Positions 20,794 to 32,428 of a DNA stretch of 54,240 nucleotides are shown here, one piece after another. The notes beneath the pieces are model-generated. The model ran no database searches. It saw nothing but the letters and a program-made list of their open reading frames with translations, and was not told the origin of the DNA. The position numbers and the translations under genes were made by a program. Numbering within the stretch: position 1 is the stretch's first letter; each line of letters starts with the position of its first letter. This stretch comes from Saprolegnia diclina VS20 (taxonomy: Eukaryota > Oomycota > Saprolegniomycetes > Saprolegniales > Saprolegniaceae). The DNA lies in NCBI RefSeq assembly GCF_000281045.1, contig NW_008246073.1, positions 911,050 through 965,289 on the forward strand. The letters run 5' to 3'.

Positions 20794-23664
20794 ATGATGC
20801 TCGGCGTCGGCGAAGACGTGCACCTGGACGACGTCGCCAGCATCCAGCGGCCGGGCCTGGCCCATGCAGCCTCGGTGCCATCGATGGCCTCGAGTATGCG
20901 CCCGTCGCTCGCGTACTCCAAGAGCCCGCGCCACGTCGGCGCCGTCGGCAAGTTTCGGTACCTCACGCCGGCGGACCTTCAGAGCAGCAGTGGCCAAGCG
21001 CCGTACGACTATGTCGTGATCGTGCATCGAAGCGTGCGCGCGATAGCGGACGAAGGCTGGTGCTGGCCCACGTCGGCGGCCGAGCGGCTCGGGTTTCGGC
21101 GGCTCTGCATGGTGAGCAGCCCGCTCCTCGAAGACGGCGAGGACGAACACCGGCGGCTCGTTGAGAAGCTCTGCGCCCAGGGCCTCCTCATCGACATCAT
21201 TGACGGCGGTCATTCGTCGAGCAGCGAAATGACGAGCGAGTACCTCCTCTTGCTTGTGCGCGTGTCGGACGAGGTTGCGACCGCGTACGCCAAGAAGTTT
21301 CGGCGCAAGCTGTGGCTCGACCACGGCGGTGTGAGCGACATGCCACAGGACTTTGTCGATGCCGAAAAGCCGATCACGCCCGCCGAACGCATTGAAATCG
21401 TCCAGTTTATCATCGAGCAGCGCGCGCAGCTCTCAATGTCGGACCGCTGGCTCCACACGATGCTGCCAGTCCACGACACCAAGAGTACGAACGCCCTCGT
21501 CACCGATTTCATCTTTTCAACGGACCTCGAGCGGCGCAACTCGGCCTTCGTCGACAGTCTTCGCCACAACTTTGGCGAAAAGGTCGCGTACTACTTTGCG
21601 CTCATGCACTTCTACACAAAAGCGCTCGTACCGATCGCCCTTGGCGGCGTCATCATGCAGGTCTTGCGGCACACCCTGCCGATGACGACGTACATGCGCC
21701 TCTTGCCGATCTGGGGCCTCCTCGTCTCGGTCGTCTGGAGCTTCTCGTTCCTGAAAGCGTGGGACCGCCGCAACGCCCATATGCAGTTTGAGTGGAACAA
21801 CAAGCTCATTGTCAAGCAGATCGAATACCCGAACAGAGACTTCCACGGCGACGACGTCCACGACTCGCTGATTGGCGAGCCGATCAAAGTCTACGCAGCG
21901 TGGAAGCGGTACCCGACCCATGTGCTCGGCGTGCTCTTCCTCCTCTGCCAAACCGCGCTCATGCTCATGCTTGTCGCGCTCTGGGTCTCGATCTACGAGA
22001 TGATCAAGGACAAGTACAAGGCGTCGAGCGGGTTTCTCTCCAAGCAGTGGTGCCTCATCCTCCTCGAGGGTATTGTCTTTGGCTTCTTTGTCGACGTGGT
22101 CCAGTGGAACCTTGTCGTCACGAATATGGGTCGTCTCTTTACGATATGGGAAAACTACAAAACCGAAGAGGCGTACGAACGCGCGCTCATCACGAAGCTC
22201 TTTGGTATGGACTTTCTCAACTACTTTACGTGGTTCTTCTCGCTCGCGTTCGTGTACGTGATTCCCGGCTGGGGCAATGCGCTCACCAATGGTCTCAACA
22301 CGCTCGTGTTCCAAGACCCTTCCAACTGCTGCTTTGGCCCGGACCTGCAATCGCCGACGCTCTGTGCGCGCTGCCCGAACGGCGCCGCGCCGTGCGTGCC
22401 GTGCCGTGGGTACTTTACCTTTGACCGCCGCCACGTCGACTTGAGCGCCATGTTTGTGACGCCGATCATCGTCACGCAGCTGCTCAACATCGTCCTCGGC
22501 GTGCTCATGCCGCTTTTGAGCAAGATCCAAGGCGAGCGCGCACGCGCCGCGGCCGACCGCGCGGCCCAAGACCGCGTGCGCCAAGGCGGCTCGATGAAGA
22601 TCCTCGGGTCCCTCGACTACGACGCCTCGTACGCTCCACAACAAACGCAGTGTCGTGTATACTCATGCAGACGATGATGTAGGAACGCACACTTTAGCAA
22701 CAAGGACCAGACGCGGTACCTCGAGTACACGGCCACTGAGATTGAGATTCTCAACCAAAAGGTAGTATACGCGTTGATGAAGCGGCCAGCGGACGAGGTT
22801 GATTGGTGGGTGGCGTAGGCGCGGGACGTGCTCTTTGAGAGCGAGCAGACGGCGTACGACCCGTACAACGACTTCCACACGCTCACGGTACAATTCGGCT
22901 TTACCGTCATGTTTTCCATCTTGTGGCCGCCGATGCCGATGGCGTGCCTTCTCATCAATCTGCTCAAAGTACGCACGGACGGCTACCGCCTCTGCCGGAC
23001 GCTCAAGGTACACCCATCGATGCTCGTCGATACCCACCGCTTCGTAGCGCCCGCACCCGCGCAAGGCCAACGGCATTGGCACCTGGCGCAGCATCTTTTC
23101 GGCCTTTGCCTACATCGCCGTCCTCATCAACGTAATACGTCGTCTTGACAAGCTGTCGTGAGGACTCATGCTCGACTAGGTGCTCCTAGTGTGCCTCTCG
23201 ACAGGTATATCGGAGGCATGCAGCGTATCTGAGCGCAAGTAGGCGCGATGGAGTTTTACAGCCCGAGTTGCGTCCAGGAGTACGCCTCGGAGCTGGCGAA
23301 AGAAGGCAAGACGCTGCAAGACTTTGTGTTTGGCCCCAACTTTGACTGCGTGAGCCCGACGCTGCGCCTTGTCGTGATCCTCGTCCTCGAACATCTCTTC
23401 CTCCTCTTTGTGTACGTGGCCATGCGCCGCGTCTCGAGCGTTCCGTTGTCGCTCGAGCGCATCATGGCAGCGCGCGAACTCGCCTTCAAAAAGATGCTCG
23501 AAAGCTGCGAGAACGTGCTGCCGCTCGCGCGCAAATGTCCCGAGGCCACGCCGCCCGCCTGCGCTCCACGCCGCCCCGCGACCAGTGCCAAGGGCCCGCG
23601 TCGCCTGAGCAAGCCCAGTTTCGAAAAGGCCGAGCTCGCGCGGCAGTGGGCCGACACGCCATGA
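20794..23664 (+). CDS. Anoctamin (TMEM16) channel/scramblase
   Basis: Six exons: 20794-22628, 22683-22761, 22819-23007, 23048-23131, 23180-23204 and 23243-23664. Introns are 54, 57, 40, 48 and 38 bases, and one micro-exon has only 25 bases. About 877 aa. A soluble N-terminal half of about 270 residues precedes the membrane domain. Anoctamin marks include KVAYYFALMHFYTKAL, TKLFGMDFLNYFTWFF (typical of TM6), VQFGFTVMFSILWPPMPMA (TM7-TM8 region), and RPHPRKANGIGTW followed by the last helices. Family knowledge: these dimeric proteins move Cl- or scramble lipids when cytosolic Ca2+ binds acids in TM6-TM8. In the stretch LLINLLKVRTDGYRL the position usually held by a Ca2+-binding Glu reads Lys, while the Asp is kept. 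All joins restore frame and motif order. Confidence 0.88.
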
Positions 23665-23722
23665 ACAGGCTCTTGACGTTTTACATGTTATAACACGCAA
23701 CAACGTGTCGGCGTCTCGCACC

Positions 23723-25844
23723 TCAGAGAACGATGGCGACGTCGACGTCAGTAAACGTATCGTCCGAGAAGACGTACGCGGGCGGTCGACGGATCTGGGT
23801 CACTCGTACGCCGCCAGTCACCGTCTTGCCTAGAGGTATAGGCTTGAGGCAAGCAACAGGCAGACCGAGAGCACGTACTGGAGGACACCAGTCGGTGGAA
23901 GAGACACAGCTCGTGCATGAGGAGCCGGTAAAAGTTGTCTTTGAGTGCCAGCGAGAGGCAGTGCTCGGTGACGCAGCACGCTCTCGGGGACCCCATCGCA
24001 CCAGCGAGCTCGTCGGTCTCGTCGTCGCGCATGTTGCTCAAGAGCTGGTGCAAGTAGGTATCACACTCGCGCACCTCGTTCTACATGCCAGGCGTTCACC
24101 GACGGACAGTATCGATGCCGTTGTACCTTGGCAAAGGCGACGAGCAGCGTCTCGAGGCAGCAGAGGAACCGACGGTGCTCGAACCGCTGCAGCAGTGCGA
24201 ACGATGCAAACGACTTGCGCGCGCGTTTGGCAGCGTCGACGTCGACCTCTGCACAACATGACGTATCGCTCTGGGACTCGACGAGCACGTACCGTCGCTC
24301 TTGGCGCGCTTGCGCTTCCGGCTCAGTGGCGGCGCTTCGAGCACCAAGTGGGTATCCAAATCACACCAGCGCTCCGGTAACCACGACTGCAGTCGCGTGA
24401 GCTCGTCGGATGCAACTGGGGGCAGTTGCCGGCGCTGCAGAAACGTCGTTGTCGCCTCGACGCTTCTCGGCAAGGCGGAGAGCGCCATCGTGGGAGGCAG
24501 CGACGTCCAGACGCTAGCGTAAAAGAGCTCAAACGAGTGGACGCAGTGCGATTCTTCGTGCAGCAGCCACGCGCGCAGATCCTCAAAGATGACGCGCCGG
24601 TCGTCGAGGAACCCGAGGGGGCAACCACTCTTGCGGCAGAGGTGTGTGCGGTGGCGAAGGTGGTGGAGGTACAGAACAAACGCCAGAAGCGCGTCGACCG
24701 CGCCGTTGTGGTTCATCGCCGTCGCAAAGCCGACGAGCGCGCGAAGCGAGTTGGCTTGCACGCGCGCCGACGCCGTCGAGGACGTGAGCCCCAAGGCACT
24801 GGCAGTCCCCGCAAGGTTCTCGAGGCTCAGCACCTCTTGGCGCACCCACGTGAGCTTGCCTTGGTCCGCCGCCAGCTGCGTCTCGAAGAGCAAGCACGCA
24901 CTCGATCGCTCCTTGAGCACCGACATGCCATACATTTTGAAGATTTCAAACATGACGCGGGATGTCTGGAGGACGTGGGTCGGGTCGGTCGCCAAGGTCC
25001 GCAGCGCTGCGACGTCAGCAAGCAGCGACGCCACTTGAGCTGACGCCGGTGCCGCATTTGGTAGCAGATCCTCCACCGCTGTGAACGCGTGGTATAGCTC
25101 GTCGTCACGCATCGGCGGGTCGGCCTCGGTTGGCGAAGGCGGGTCGGCCTCGGTTGGTGAAGGCGGTTCCGCAGCGGAAACCACCGAGAGGATGGTTGTC
25201 GCAACGGGTGGCACCAATGACGAGAGGGCCTCGACGGGCGCTGCGTCACTACTGCTTGCATCCGAGTCGCTCAGGTCCGAGTCCAGGAGCTCCTGGAGTA
25301 GCTCAAATTGGTTGACCTTGCTCTTCTCGTCGGCTTCGGCCTGGACGGCCCACTGCGTGAACTCGACGTGGAGCATGTGCGAGACGACGCTGTCGAGCTT
25401 AGCAATCTCGGATGGCGACGGACGCGCTTTGGACGCAATGCGTCCGACGAGCACCTCGACGAGGTCGGCCTTCTCCTTGAGCTTGAGCGGGTGCAGCAAA
25501 ATCGTGTACTTGGCCGGGAAGAGCTTGTCGTAGACGCAGCTCAAGTTGGCGTTGGTCACGAGCGTGCTCCGGAGTTCGCGGAAGAGCTCCAAGTTGGAGA
25601 GGTCGTTGTCGTGCGTCGTCGAGCAAAAGAGGTGCACGTGCCGCAGGAGGCTGCGCCCGACGAGCTCGTCGAGGACCGCATCGCCGAGCCACTCGAGGAT
25701 CTCGTTGGCCCGGCGCTCGGCCTCGTCGATCCGAGGCTTGATCGCACGCGAGCTCAGCTTCTTGTCGCCTCCGCGCTTGGTCCGCTTGGCCATGAACGCT
25801 CCTCGTCCCGGCTTCTTCTTCCCAGCGGGCCGCGGCTTGACCAT
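23723..25844 (-). CDS. RNase III-domain protein with C-terminal R3H-like domain
   Basis: Four exons: 25844-24293, 24248-24127, 24080-23879 and 23829-23723. Introns are 44, 46 and 49 bases. About 660 aa. The start is the ATG at 25844. The N-terminal 25 residues are basic (KPRPAGKKKPGRG). Residues about 45-145 carry an RNase III fold: NEILEWLGDAVLDELVGR keeps the signature Glu and Asp, ELRSTLVTNANLSCVYDKL follows, and ADLVEVLVGRI keeps the second Asp-xx-Glu pair. All four metal-binding acids therefore seem present. A long linker with Ser/Asp runs and a duplicated PPSPTEAD motif follows, then a helical middle. The end reads LALKDNFYRLLMHELCLFHRLVSSSK and RVTQIRR, an R3H-like single-strand nucleic-acid binding motif. 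No dsRBD, PAZ or helicase is seen. A role in rRNA or structured-RNA processing is inferred. Confidence 0.68.
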
Positions 25845-25905
25845 GCTTGGACACAAAGGCAAACTCGTATTTTATAGTCTCTGTACTTGCTATTTGTATG
25901 CAACA

Positions 25906-26223
25906 TTAAATCTCGCAATTGAAGTAGAAAGGCATCTGGCACAACTGCAGTTCGATTGCGCTCGAGTTGCCGAGGACGAAGCAGTCGTACTGTCTCGCTT
26001 GGTCGCGCAAGGTGCTAGCGTCGCTACCACGTAGTATTGATGAACAGGTTGAGCTAGTTCCACGTACGTAGTCGCATGAAGAGTGAGCTGCACGTCCAGC
26101 GAGAGCATGACCAAGCCCTCCTCTTCCTTGGGTGGGAAGCACGGCGAGGGCTCCGAGGCACGTCTGGCAGGGACCTGGTGCAGTGTCATTGGCGTCCTCA
26201 GGGTGAATGAAGAAGAGGTGCAT
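25906..26223 (-). CDS. Possible small three-exon gene, unrecognised
   Basis: Proposed exons are 26223-26175, 26122-26068 and 26014-25906, giving about 70 aa. The second intron (26015-26067, 53 bases) has donor GTACGT and acceptor CTAG like the rest of the window. It joins LTLHATT to TLRDQARQYDCFVLGNSS in frame. The last exon has an ordinary globular composition and ends QMPFYFNCEI. The first intron (52 bases) needs an AAG acceptor and is much weaker. An alternative start at 26189 in the middle frame would avoid it. The gene lies between the CaM-kinase and RNase III-R3H genes, all on the minus strand. No family is recognised. Confidence 0.38.
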   Translation of the reverse strand: MHLFFIHPEDANDTAPGPCQTCLGALAVLPTQGRGGLGHALAGRAAHSSCDYVRGTSSTCSSILRGSDASTLRDQARQYDCFVLGNSSAIELQLCQMPFYFNCEI

Positions 26224-26333
26224 GCTGTCTGCTGCACAACTCTCTAGCGTCCCATCGCCCGACAACCCAAGCCCAAGCTGAGGATATGGCAAAGAAATCA
26301 AATTTAGAGAATAATGGCGGTGGGAGCATTGAA

Positions 26334-27609
<1,276 letters not shown>

Positions 27610-28240
27610 GCTGCTGCTTCTTCGACGAATGCGGACTGCGACGGTGTAGTCAACCGCCGCTGCGTAACCGGCCCCTCTCACATCCAATGCAAAAAGGAGG
27701 CAGGTTCTGAAACCCCTCCAACGTCCAACGGCCTCACCAAGATGACGACGACGCCATTAGCACTCCATATATAGAGCGATCATGGAAATTGGGCTTGAAG
27801 TACCGGTATATAACTCTAGTAGACGAGTACAACGCAGTCGCTTAATAGTACATGGACCTGGAGTAATCGACGCTCGCCGCGTCAGCGACTTGGATCACAA
27901 GAGACGCCGACGAGCTGCGTACAATTGCCCGACAGCGCCCAATGGACGACCAATAGAAAGGGATGTCTCGTGCTGTTGCTGTTGGCGTTGGGAGCTGGCG
28001 TTGTTCTGGTAACCACCCTTGATGTAATACCAGTTCTGTTGTAAGCTGAGCTATACCTTGACGCATTTGCAATGTACTACAGCGCCTCTGCGCACCAGGG
28101 GTCATGGTCATTGCCTTGCGTAAAACAGATCCACCGGCTTGGACGCTCGGCCGTTTTTGGGCCTAGAGTTGCCGTTTGAAAATAGGATACATCCTGATAT
28201 AGGACATTGCTCTTGCGGCCTGCCATTATTTTGGATCAAA
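27610..28240. promoter_or_regulatory. Divergent promoter region, CaM-kinase and RNase HI
   Basis: About 630 bases between the minus-strand CaM-kinase and the plus-strand RNase HI gene. It contains a TATA-like stretch (CATATATAG, about 27768) and a CCAAT box (27943-27951, GACCAATAG). No coding frame with recognisable content is present. Confidence 0.35.
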
Positions 28241-28702
28241 ATGCTCGCACGTCGGGTCTTGAAGTGGCACGGCGTCCGTCACCTGCACATTGTCTTCTCG
28301 GACGGCGCGAGCCGTGGGAACCCGGGCGTTGGCGGCTGTGGCGCGGTCCTCGTCGATAGTTCCGGCGCTGTCGTCGCGACGGCCAAACAATACTTGGGCG
28401 AGAACATCACCAACAACGCGGCCGAGTACCACGGGCTCCTCCTCGCCTTGGATTTGGCCAAAGAACATGCGATCGAGAGCGTTGAAGTGCAAATGGACTC
28501 GGAGCTCGTGACCAAGCAAATGCTCGGCGTGTACCGCGTCAAGCACCCGGTGCTGCAAACGCTGCACACGCAGGCCAAGGCCAAGGCCAAGGCGCTGCCG
28601 CACGTGACGTACCGTGCGATTCCGCGCGCCGCCAACGCGGTCGCCGACCAGCTCGCCAACGACGCCATCGATAGTACGCGGCCGTCACAAACACAGCTTT
28701 AA
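28241..28702 (+). CDS. Ribonuclease HI
   Basis: Single exon, 153 aa. The frame is open further upstream, but the first ATG is at 28241. All four catalytic acids of RNase HI are visible: Asp in VFSDGASRGNPGVGGCGAV, Glu in NNAAEYHGLLLAL, Asp in VQMDSELVTKQM, and the late Asp in AANAVADQLAND. It should cut the RNA strand of RNA-DNA hybrids, in replication and R-loop removal. There is no N-terminal hybrid-binding domain. The first residues MLARRVLKWHGVRH are basic and could act as a mitochondrial presequence, so an organelle location is possible. Its 3' end is only 16 bases from the 3' end of TRM112, a tight convergent pair. Confidence 0.92.
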   Translation: MLARRVLKWHGVRHLHIVFSDGASRGNPGVGGCGAVLVDSSGAVVATAKQYLGENITNNAAEYHGLLLALDLAKEHAIESVEVQMDSELVTKQMLGVYRVKHPVLQTLHTQAKAKAKALPHVTYRAIPRAANAVADQLANDAIDSTRPSQTQL

Positions 28703-28718
28703 ACACATACAAAGACGT

Positions 28719-29273
28719 TTACATTTCGTCTTCCTCCAAAAGCATGTTGGGCACGCCGCCCGAGATCGGGTAGCTGCGGCCGCAGTTGTTGCACACGAGC
28801 TCGCCTTCAATGATCTCGGCCTACGCACATGATGCCCACGCGTTCTCGCAACTCGAAACGTACGCCAAAAATGATGTGGTGCACAGCGCGAAGGAGCTCT
28901 TCGTCGTTTTCGTAGTTGGCCGGCAGCGTGGTCGGCAGCGACGGCAGCTCCGGGTGGTTGAGCTACTCGCATGCATCCTCACTACGCGTAATCAACACGA
29001 GGCGCCTACCTGCTGGACCGTCGTGCAGAGCCCCCGCCAGTCGATCGACTTGAAGATGTGGCACATAAAGTCCTTCGAGTACTGCGTCTCGGACACGGCA
29101 ATGCCATTCTCGGCGGCGTCAATCTAGCGATGCATGATAGCTACGGGTCTCTGCTCCGCGAAGCGTCTTACGCGCAGCGGAAAGTTGGCCGGCGGCGCGT
29201 TCGGGTCAATGCGGGCGGTCGCGACGCACGCCTTGATGTTGCACGTGAGCATGTTGTGGGTCAAGAGGCGCAT
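28719..29273 (-). CDS. TRM112: TRM112, methyltransferase activator subunit
   Basis: Four small exons: 29273-29172, 29123-29010, 28962-28864 and 28820-28719. Introns are 48, 47 and 43 bases. 138 aa. It starts MRLLTHNMLTCNIKAC, the characteristic TRM112 N-terminus. It continues through YSKDFMCHIFKSIDWRGL and NYENDEELLRAVHHIIF, and ends AEIIEGELVCNNCGRSYPI and GGVPNMLLEEDEM. TRM112 proteins hold a zinc-ribbon-like fold whose two N-terminal Cys are paired with the late CxxC. Here the late CNNC and the early Cys are present. Family knowledge: TRM112 stabilises and activates several methyltransferases acting on tRNA, 18S rRNA and release factor eRF1. It is divergent from the nucleostemin-type GTPase gene across 175 bases with three CCAAT boxes, so the two are probably co-regulated. 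Confidence 0.94.
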
Positions 29274-29335
29274 GGTCAGCGGTCGCTTTGCGGGATGGCC
29301 TTTCTGGCGTCTCGAAACTATAATCAATCTATGGA

Positions 29336-29380
29336 CCAATCAACAGGCGCGAGCCAACGATTGGCGTAGAAATGGCCAAT
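29336..29380. promoter_or_regulatory. Cluster of three CCAA(T) boxes in the TRM112/GNL3-like divergent promoter
   Basis: CCAAT occurs at 29336-29340 and 29376-29380 on the plus strand and as ATTGG at 29360-29364. The whole intergenic promoter is only 175 bases. The regular packing is consistent with an NF-Y-type bidirectional promoter. Confidence 0.5.
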
Positions 29381-29448
29381 CACACGTTAGGATCCACTTT
29401 GCCTTAAAGAACTGGTGGTGGTTCATAACCCATTATAGTCGCAGCACG

Positions 29449-31166
29449 ATGGTGAAGAAGAAGACCAAGTCCAAGCGCCTGACCTTGCACAAGAAGTACA
29501 AGATCCTGCGCAAGGTGCGCGAGCACGAGCGCAAGGAGCGCAAGAAGGAGCGGACCGGCGCCGGCAAGAAGAAGAAGAGCCCGGGCATTCCCAACAACTG
29601 GCCGTTCAAGGAAGAGCTGTTGCTGCAGGAAGAGCAGGCGCGCCTTGCCGAGATTGCCAACCAGGAGCGCCTCAAGGAGCTCCGCCGCAAGGAGAAGGCC
29701 GAGAAGAAGAAGGCCGACAAGGCCACGATCAATGCGCTCGCGCAGATCCCGGCGGCGACCTCGCTCACGGTCAAGCAGCAGGCCAAGGAAGACCTCAAGA
29801 ACGTCGTCGCCAACGCCGATCTCATTGTCATCGTGCTCGACGCGCGCGACCCGCAGGGCTGCCGGTCGCTCTCGCTCGAAGACGGCCTCGTCGGCACGGC
29901 CAAGAAGGATATCCTTCTCGTGCTCAACAAGGTCGACTTGATCTCGCGCGACACGGCCGAGAAGTGGGTCACGTACCTTCGCCGCTTCCACCCGACGATC
30001 GCCGTGCGCGCCGCCAACAAGACGTTCAAGGAAGCCACCAAGCACAACAAGTCGGAGCGCGCCTCGTCGGCGCTCCACGCCCGCGCGCAAGACGTCGATG
30101 GGCTGCGTGACAATGGCCACGTCGATGCGCTCACGCACTTTCTGCACGAGTACGTCAAGGCCAAGAAGGCCGAGAAGGTCAACGTTGCGCTCGTGGGGTA
30201 CCCGAACGTCGGCAAGTCGTCGCTCTTCAACTCGCTCAAGCGCAAGAACCTCCAGACCACGTCCTACTTTCGTATGTCTCTACCTTCTTGATCTGCAGCA
30301 AGCTCATGCTCGTCGTCTCTGTAGCGCGCACCACCAAGGTGGCGGCCGACGCGCAGATCGGCGAGCACATTACGATCATCGACACGCCGGCGCTCGACAC
30401 GGAGTTCAGCGACCCGAACTCGGTCATCATGCGCCACGGCCTCGGCGCCGAGTACTCGCTCGACCCGGTCCCGGCCGTCGAGTCGGTCCTCAACCGCGGC
30501 GAGATGGTCAACGCGATGCAGTCGCTCAACGTGCCGCTCTTCAAGTCGACGGAAGACTTCCTCAAGAAGTTTGCCCAGAAGAAGCAGATGACGCGCAAGG
30601 GCGGCGACGCCGACATCCTCCTTGCCGCGCGCACCTTCCTCCAGACGCTCGTCGACGGCTCGGTCGCGACCATGACGCTCGCGCCGACCAACTCCAAGTC
30701 GCGCTTCGACATGCCCAAGTGGTTTGCCAAGGTGGATGCCAAGACGCTGGCGACGCACGAGGCCGCGCTCTACGCGTCCAACCCGGCCGCCCGCCACTCG
30801 TCCTTCCTGACGTTCAAGGCGCAGGCCTCCAACCACACGACGGGCGACACGACCGAGTACGACAACGTCATGGGCACGCTCGTCCTGGAAGAGGTCGCTT
30901 CGGACGATGAAGACGAAGAGGATGACGATGAAGAAGAAGGCGACGACGAGGATGACGAAGACGCCGAGGAAGAGGAAGAAGAGGAAGAGGAAGAAGAAGA
31001 AGAGGTCGTCGAGGTTGTTGCTCCGTCGCGCCGTCGCTCGACGCGCAACAGCGCGCCCGTGGCCGCCAAGGAGGCGCCCAAGCCGGCGTCCCGCAAGCGC
31101 GCGGCCAAGGAGGCTCCGGCGGACGAGCCCGTCGCCCGGCGAAGCTCGACGCGCAAAACTAAGTAA
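29449..31166 (+). CDS. GNL3: Nucleostemin/GNL3-type nucleolar GTPase
   Basis: Two exons (29449-30271, 30325-31166) and an intron of 53 bases. 554 aa. The very basic N-terminus (MVKKKTKSKRLTLHKKYK) and a coiled-coil ending in KKADKATINALAQIP match the GNL3/Grn1 family. The GTPase motifs are in circularly permuted order: LVLNKVDLI (G4) precedes GYPNVGKSSLFNSL (G1) and IDTPALDTEF (G3). This family acts in nucleolar 60S ribosome maturation. The C-terminus has a long acidic block of mixed Asp/Glu (about 30895-31010), then a basic Ser/Arg/Lys tail, a layout suited to binding ribosomal proteins and nucleolar targeting. The intron lies just after the G1 motif. It shares a promoter with TRM112. Confidence 0.9.
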
Positions 31167-31323
31167 AGCTACCACCCCTCGCATTAGATCCCCACCCCAA
31201 GTATTTGAATGTATGAAATTTGACCTCTACCTACATCGTCTTCTTCCTTCATGACGCTTCCTTCCTTGCTCCATGGAGCTTCCTCTTCCTCACGCCATGG
31301 AGCTTCCTCGTCGGTCAATATAC

Positions 31324-31370
31324 GCCGAATTTACTGTTTAAATTCGGCATTATCCGATATTAAATTCGGC
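31324..31370. repeat. Perfect hairpin plus extra arm copy, 3' of the GTPase gene
   Basis: GCCGAATTTA (31324-31333) is followed by CTGTT and the exact inverted copy TAAATTCGGC (31339-31348). A second TAAATTCGGC stands at 31361-31370. The AT-rich arms contrast with the GC-rich surroundings. It could form an RNA or DNA hairpin about 160 bases past the GTPase stop. Nearby at 31270-31320 the string CCATGGAGCTTCCTC occurs twice. Confidence 0.7.
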
Positions 31371-31637
31371 ATGTCTGCGAGGCGGCAAATAGGCTTGTAA
31401 CGAGGGCGATTCCGTAAACGCCTTCTAACGAGGGCCGGGATCCCAGCAGACGGCAACAAGAGAGGTCGAAAATTATGAGCAGCAACTTGTGTCGAGTGTG
31501 CAACCATGAGCACGAGCAAGTAGGATGGACGGTCCATGCAGCTAGGATGACGATGGCTCATGCGTAGGGCGTCAAGTGTCCCATCTGCGGCCACACTGGC
31601 AAGTGCAAGGTGCTAATGCTGCTCAAGGTAGACCACC
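31371..31637. other. Intergenic stretch with short Cys-rich frames
   Basis: Two small plus-strand frames carry cysteine pairs: SSNLCRVCNHEHEQ (from about 31474) and VKCPICGHTGKCKVL (about 31570-31615). They recall zinc-knuckle fragments. They are in short open segments interrupted by stops and not clearly joined by introns. They may be remnants or chance. Confidence 0.25.
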
Positions 31638-32287
31638 ATGCTGCTCCGAGGCGAGAGGCTCATGCCCAATGTGCAGAAGAATACGCCGATCAACCAAGTG
31701 ACGTTGCGCGCGTTCCGCATCGATGTGCACGCGAGCCCAATCCTCGGCGACTGGAGCTTTAGCCGCCTCTTGCGCGAAAACATCTTTGCGCTGCCGACGG
31801 CCATGTTTGACGCGCCTCTCTTTGACAACCTCGACGTGACGAACGCGTGCAAGCACGTCCTCATCTTTGGTGCGCAGCGACGACCATGATGATCTATGGC
31901 GCTCATGTGACGCAGTCGGCGATGCACCCGTGGGCACGGCGCGCTGGAGCTTCACGTACGACAATGGCGTCGAGGTCGCGCTCATCGAAAAGTTTGGCCT
32001 CCTCGACACCCATCGCCAACAAGGCCATGGCACCAAGATGCTCGACTACATCATCCAGGTACGCCATATCGTTGACATGTCCGTCAAGGAGGGGCGCACA
32101 TGGCGTATAGGACATTGCGACGACGTCGGCCGAGGTCGGGCGGGACGTGTTTGCGATCGTCGCCAGCGTGCGCAACAATGTTGACGAGCCAGCGTACAAG
32201 CTCTTCCTCAAATGCAAGTTCCAGCCCAAGGCGCCCGAGGGCCACGCCCGGGACAGCAGCATCAAGATGGTGCTGACGCACAACTAA
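31638..32287 (+). CDS. GNAT-family N-acetyltransferase (second copy, different subfamily)
   Basis: Three exons: 31638-31869, 31916-32058 and 32111-32287. Introns are 46 and 52 bases. 183 aa from the first ATG. The Met at 31662 (MPNVQKNTPINQ) is an equally good start. The acetyltransferase core reads HVLIFVGDAPVGTARWSFT, then the acetyl-CoA loop GLLDTHRQQGHGTKMLDYI (QxxGxG type), and a final block VFAIVASVRNNVDEPAYKLFLKCKF. All joins restore frame and the expected strand-loop-helix order. The substrate is not apparent. It does not resemble the GNAT at 10446 beyond the shared fold. No targeting signal is seen. Confidence 0.78.
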
Positions 32288-32428
32288 GCTGTCATTGTCG
32301 TCATCAGAGTCGAGGAAGATGTCCTTTTTGCATTTTCATTCTCCATATCCTAGTGCGAGATGGGTTGTCTTGGACGACTTGCGCTAGAGCATGCAAAACG
32401 AGAGAGGTCGGAGGGGCGCCTCAGCAGT

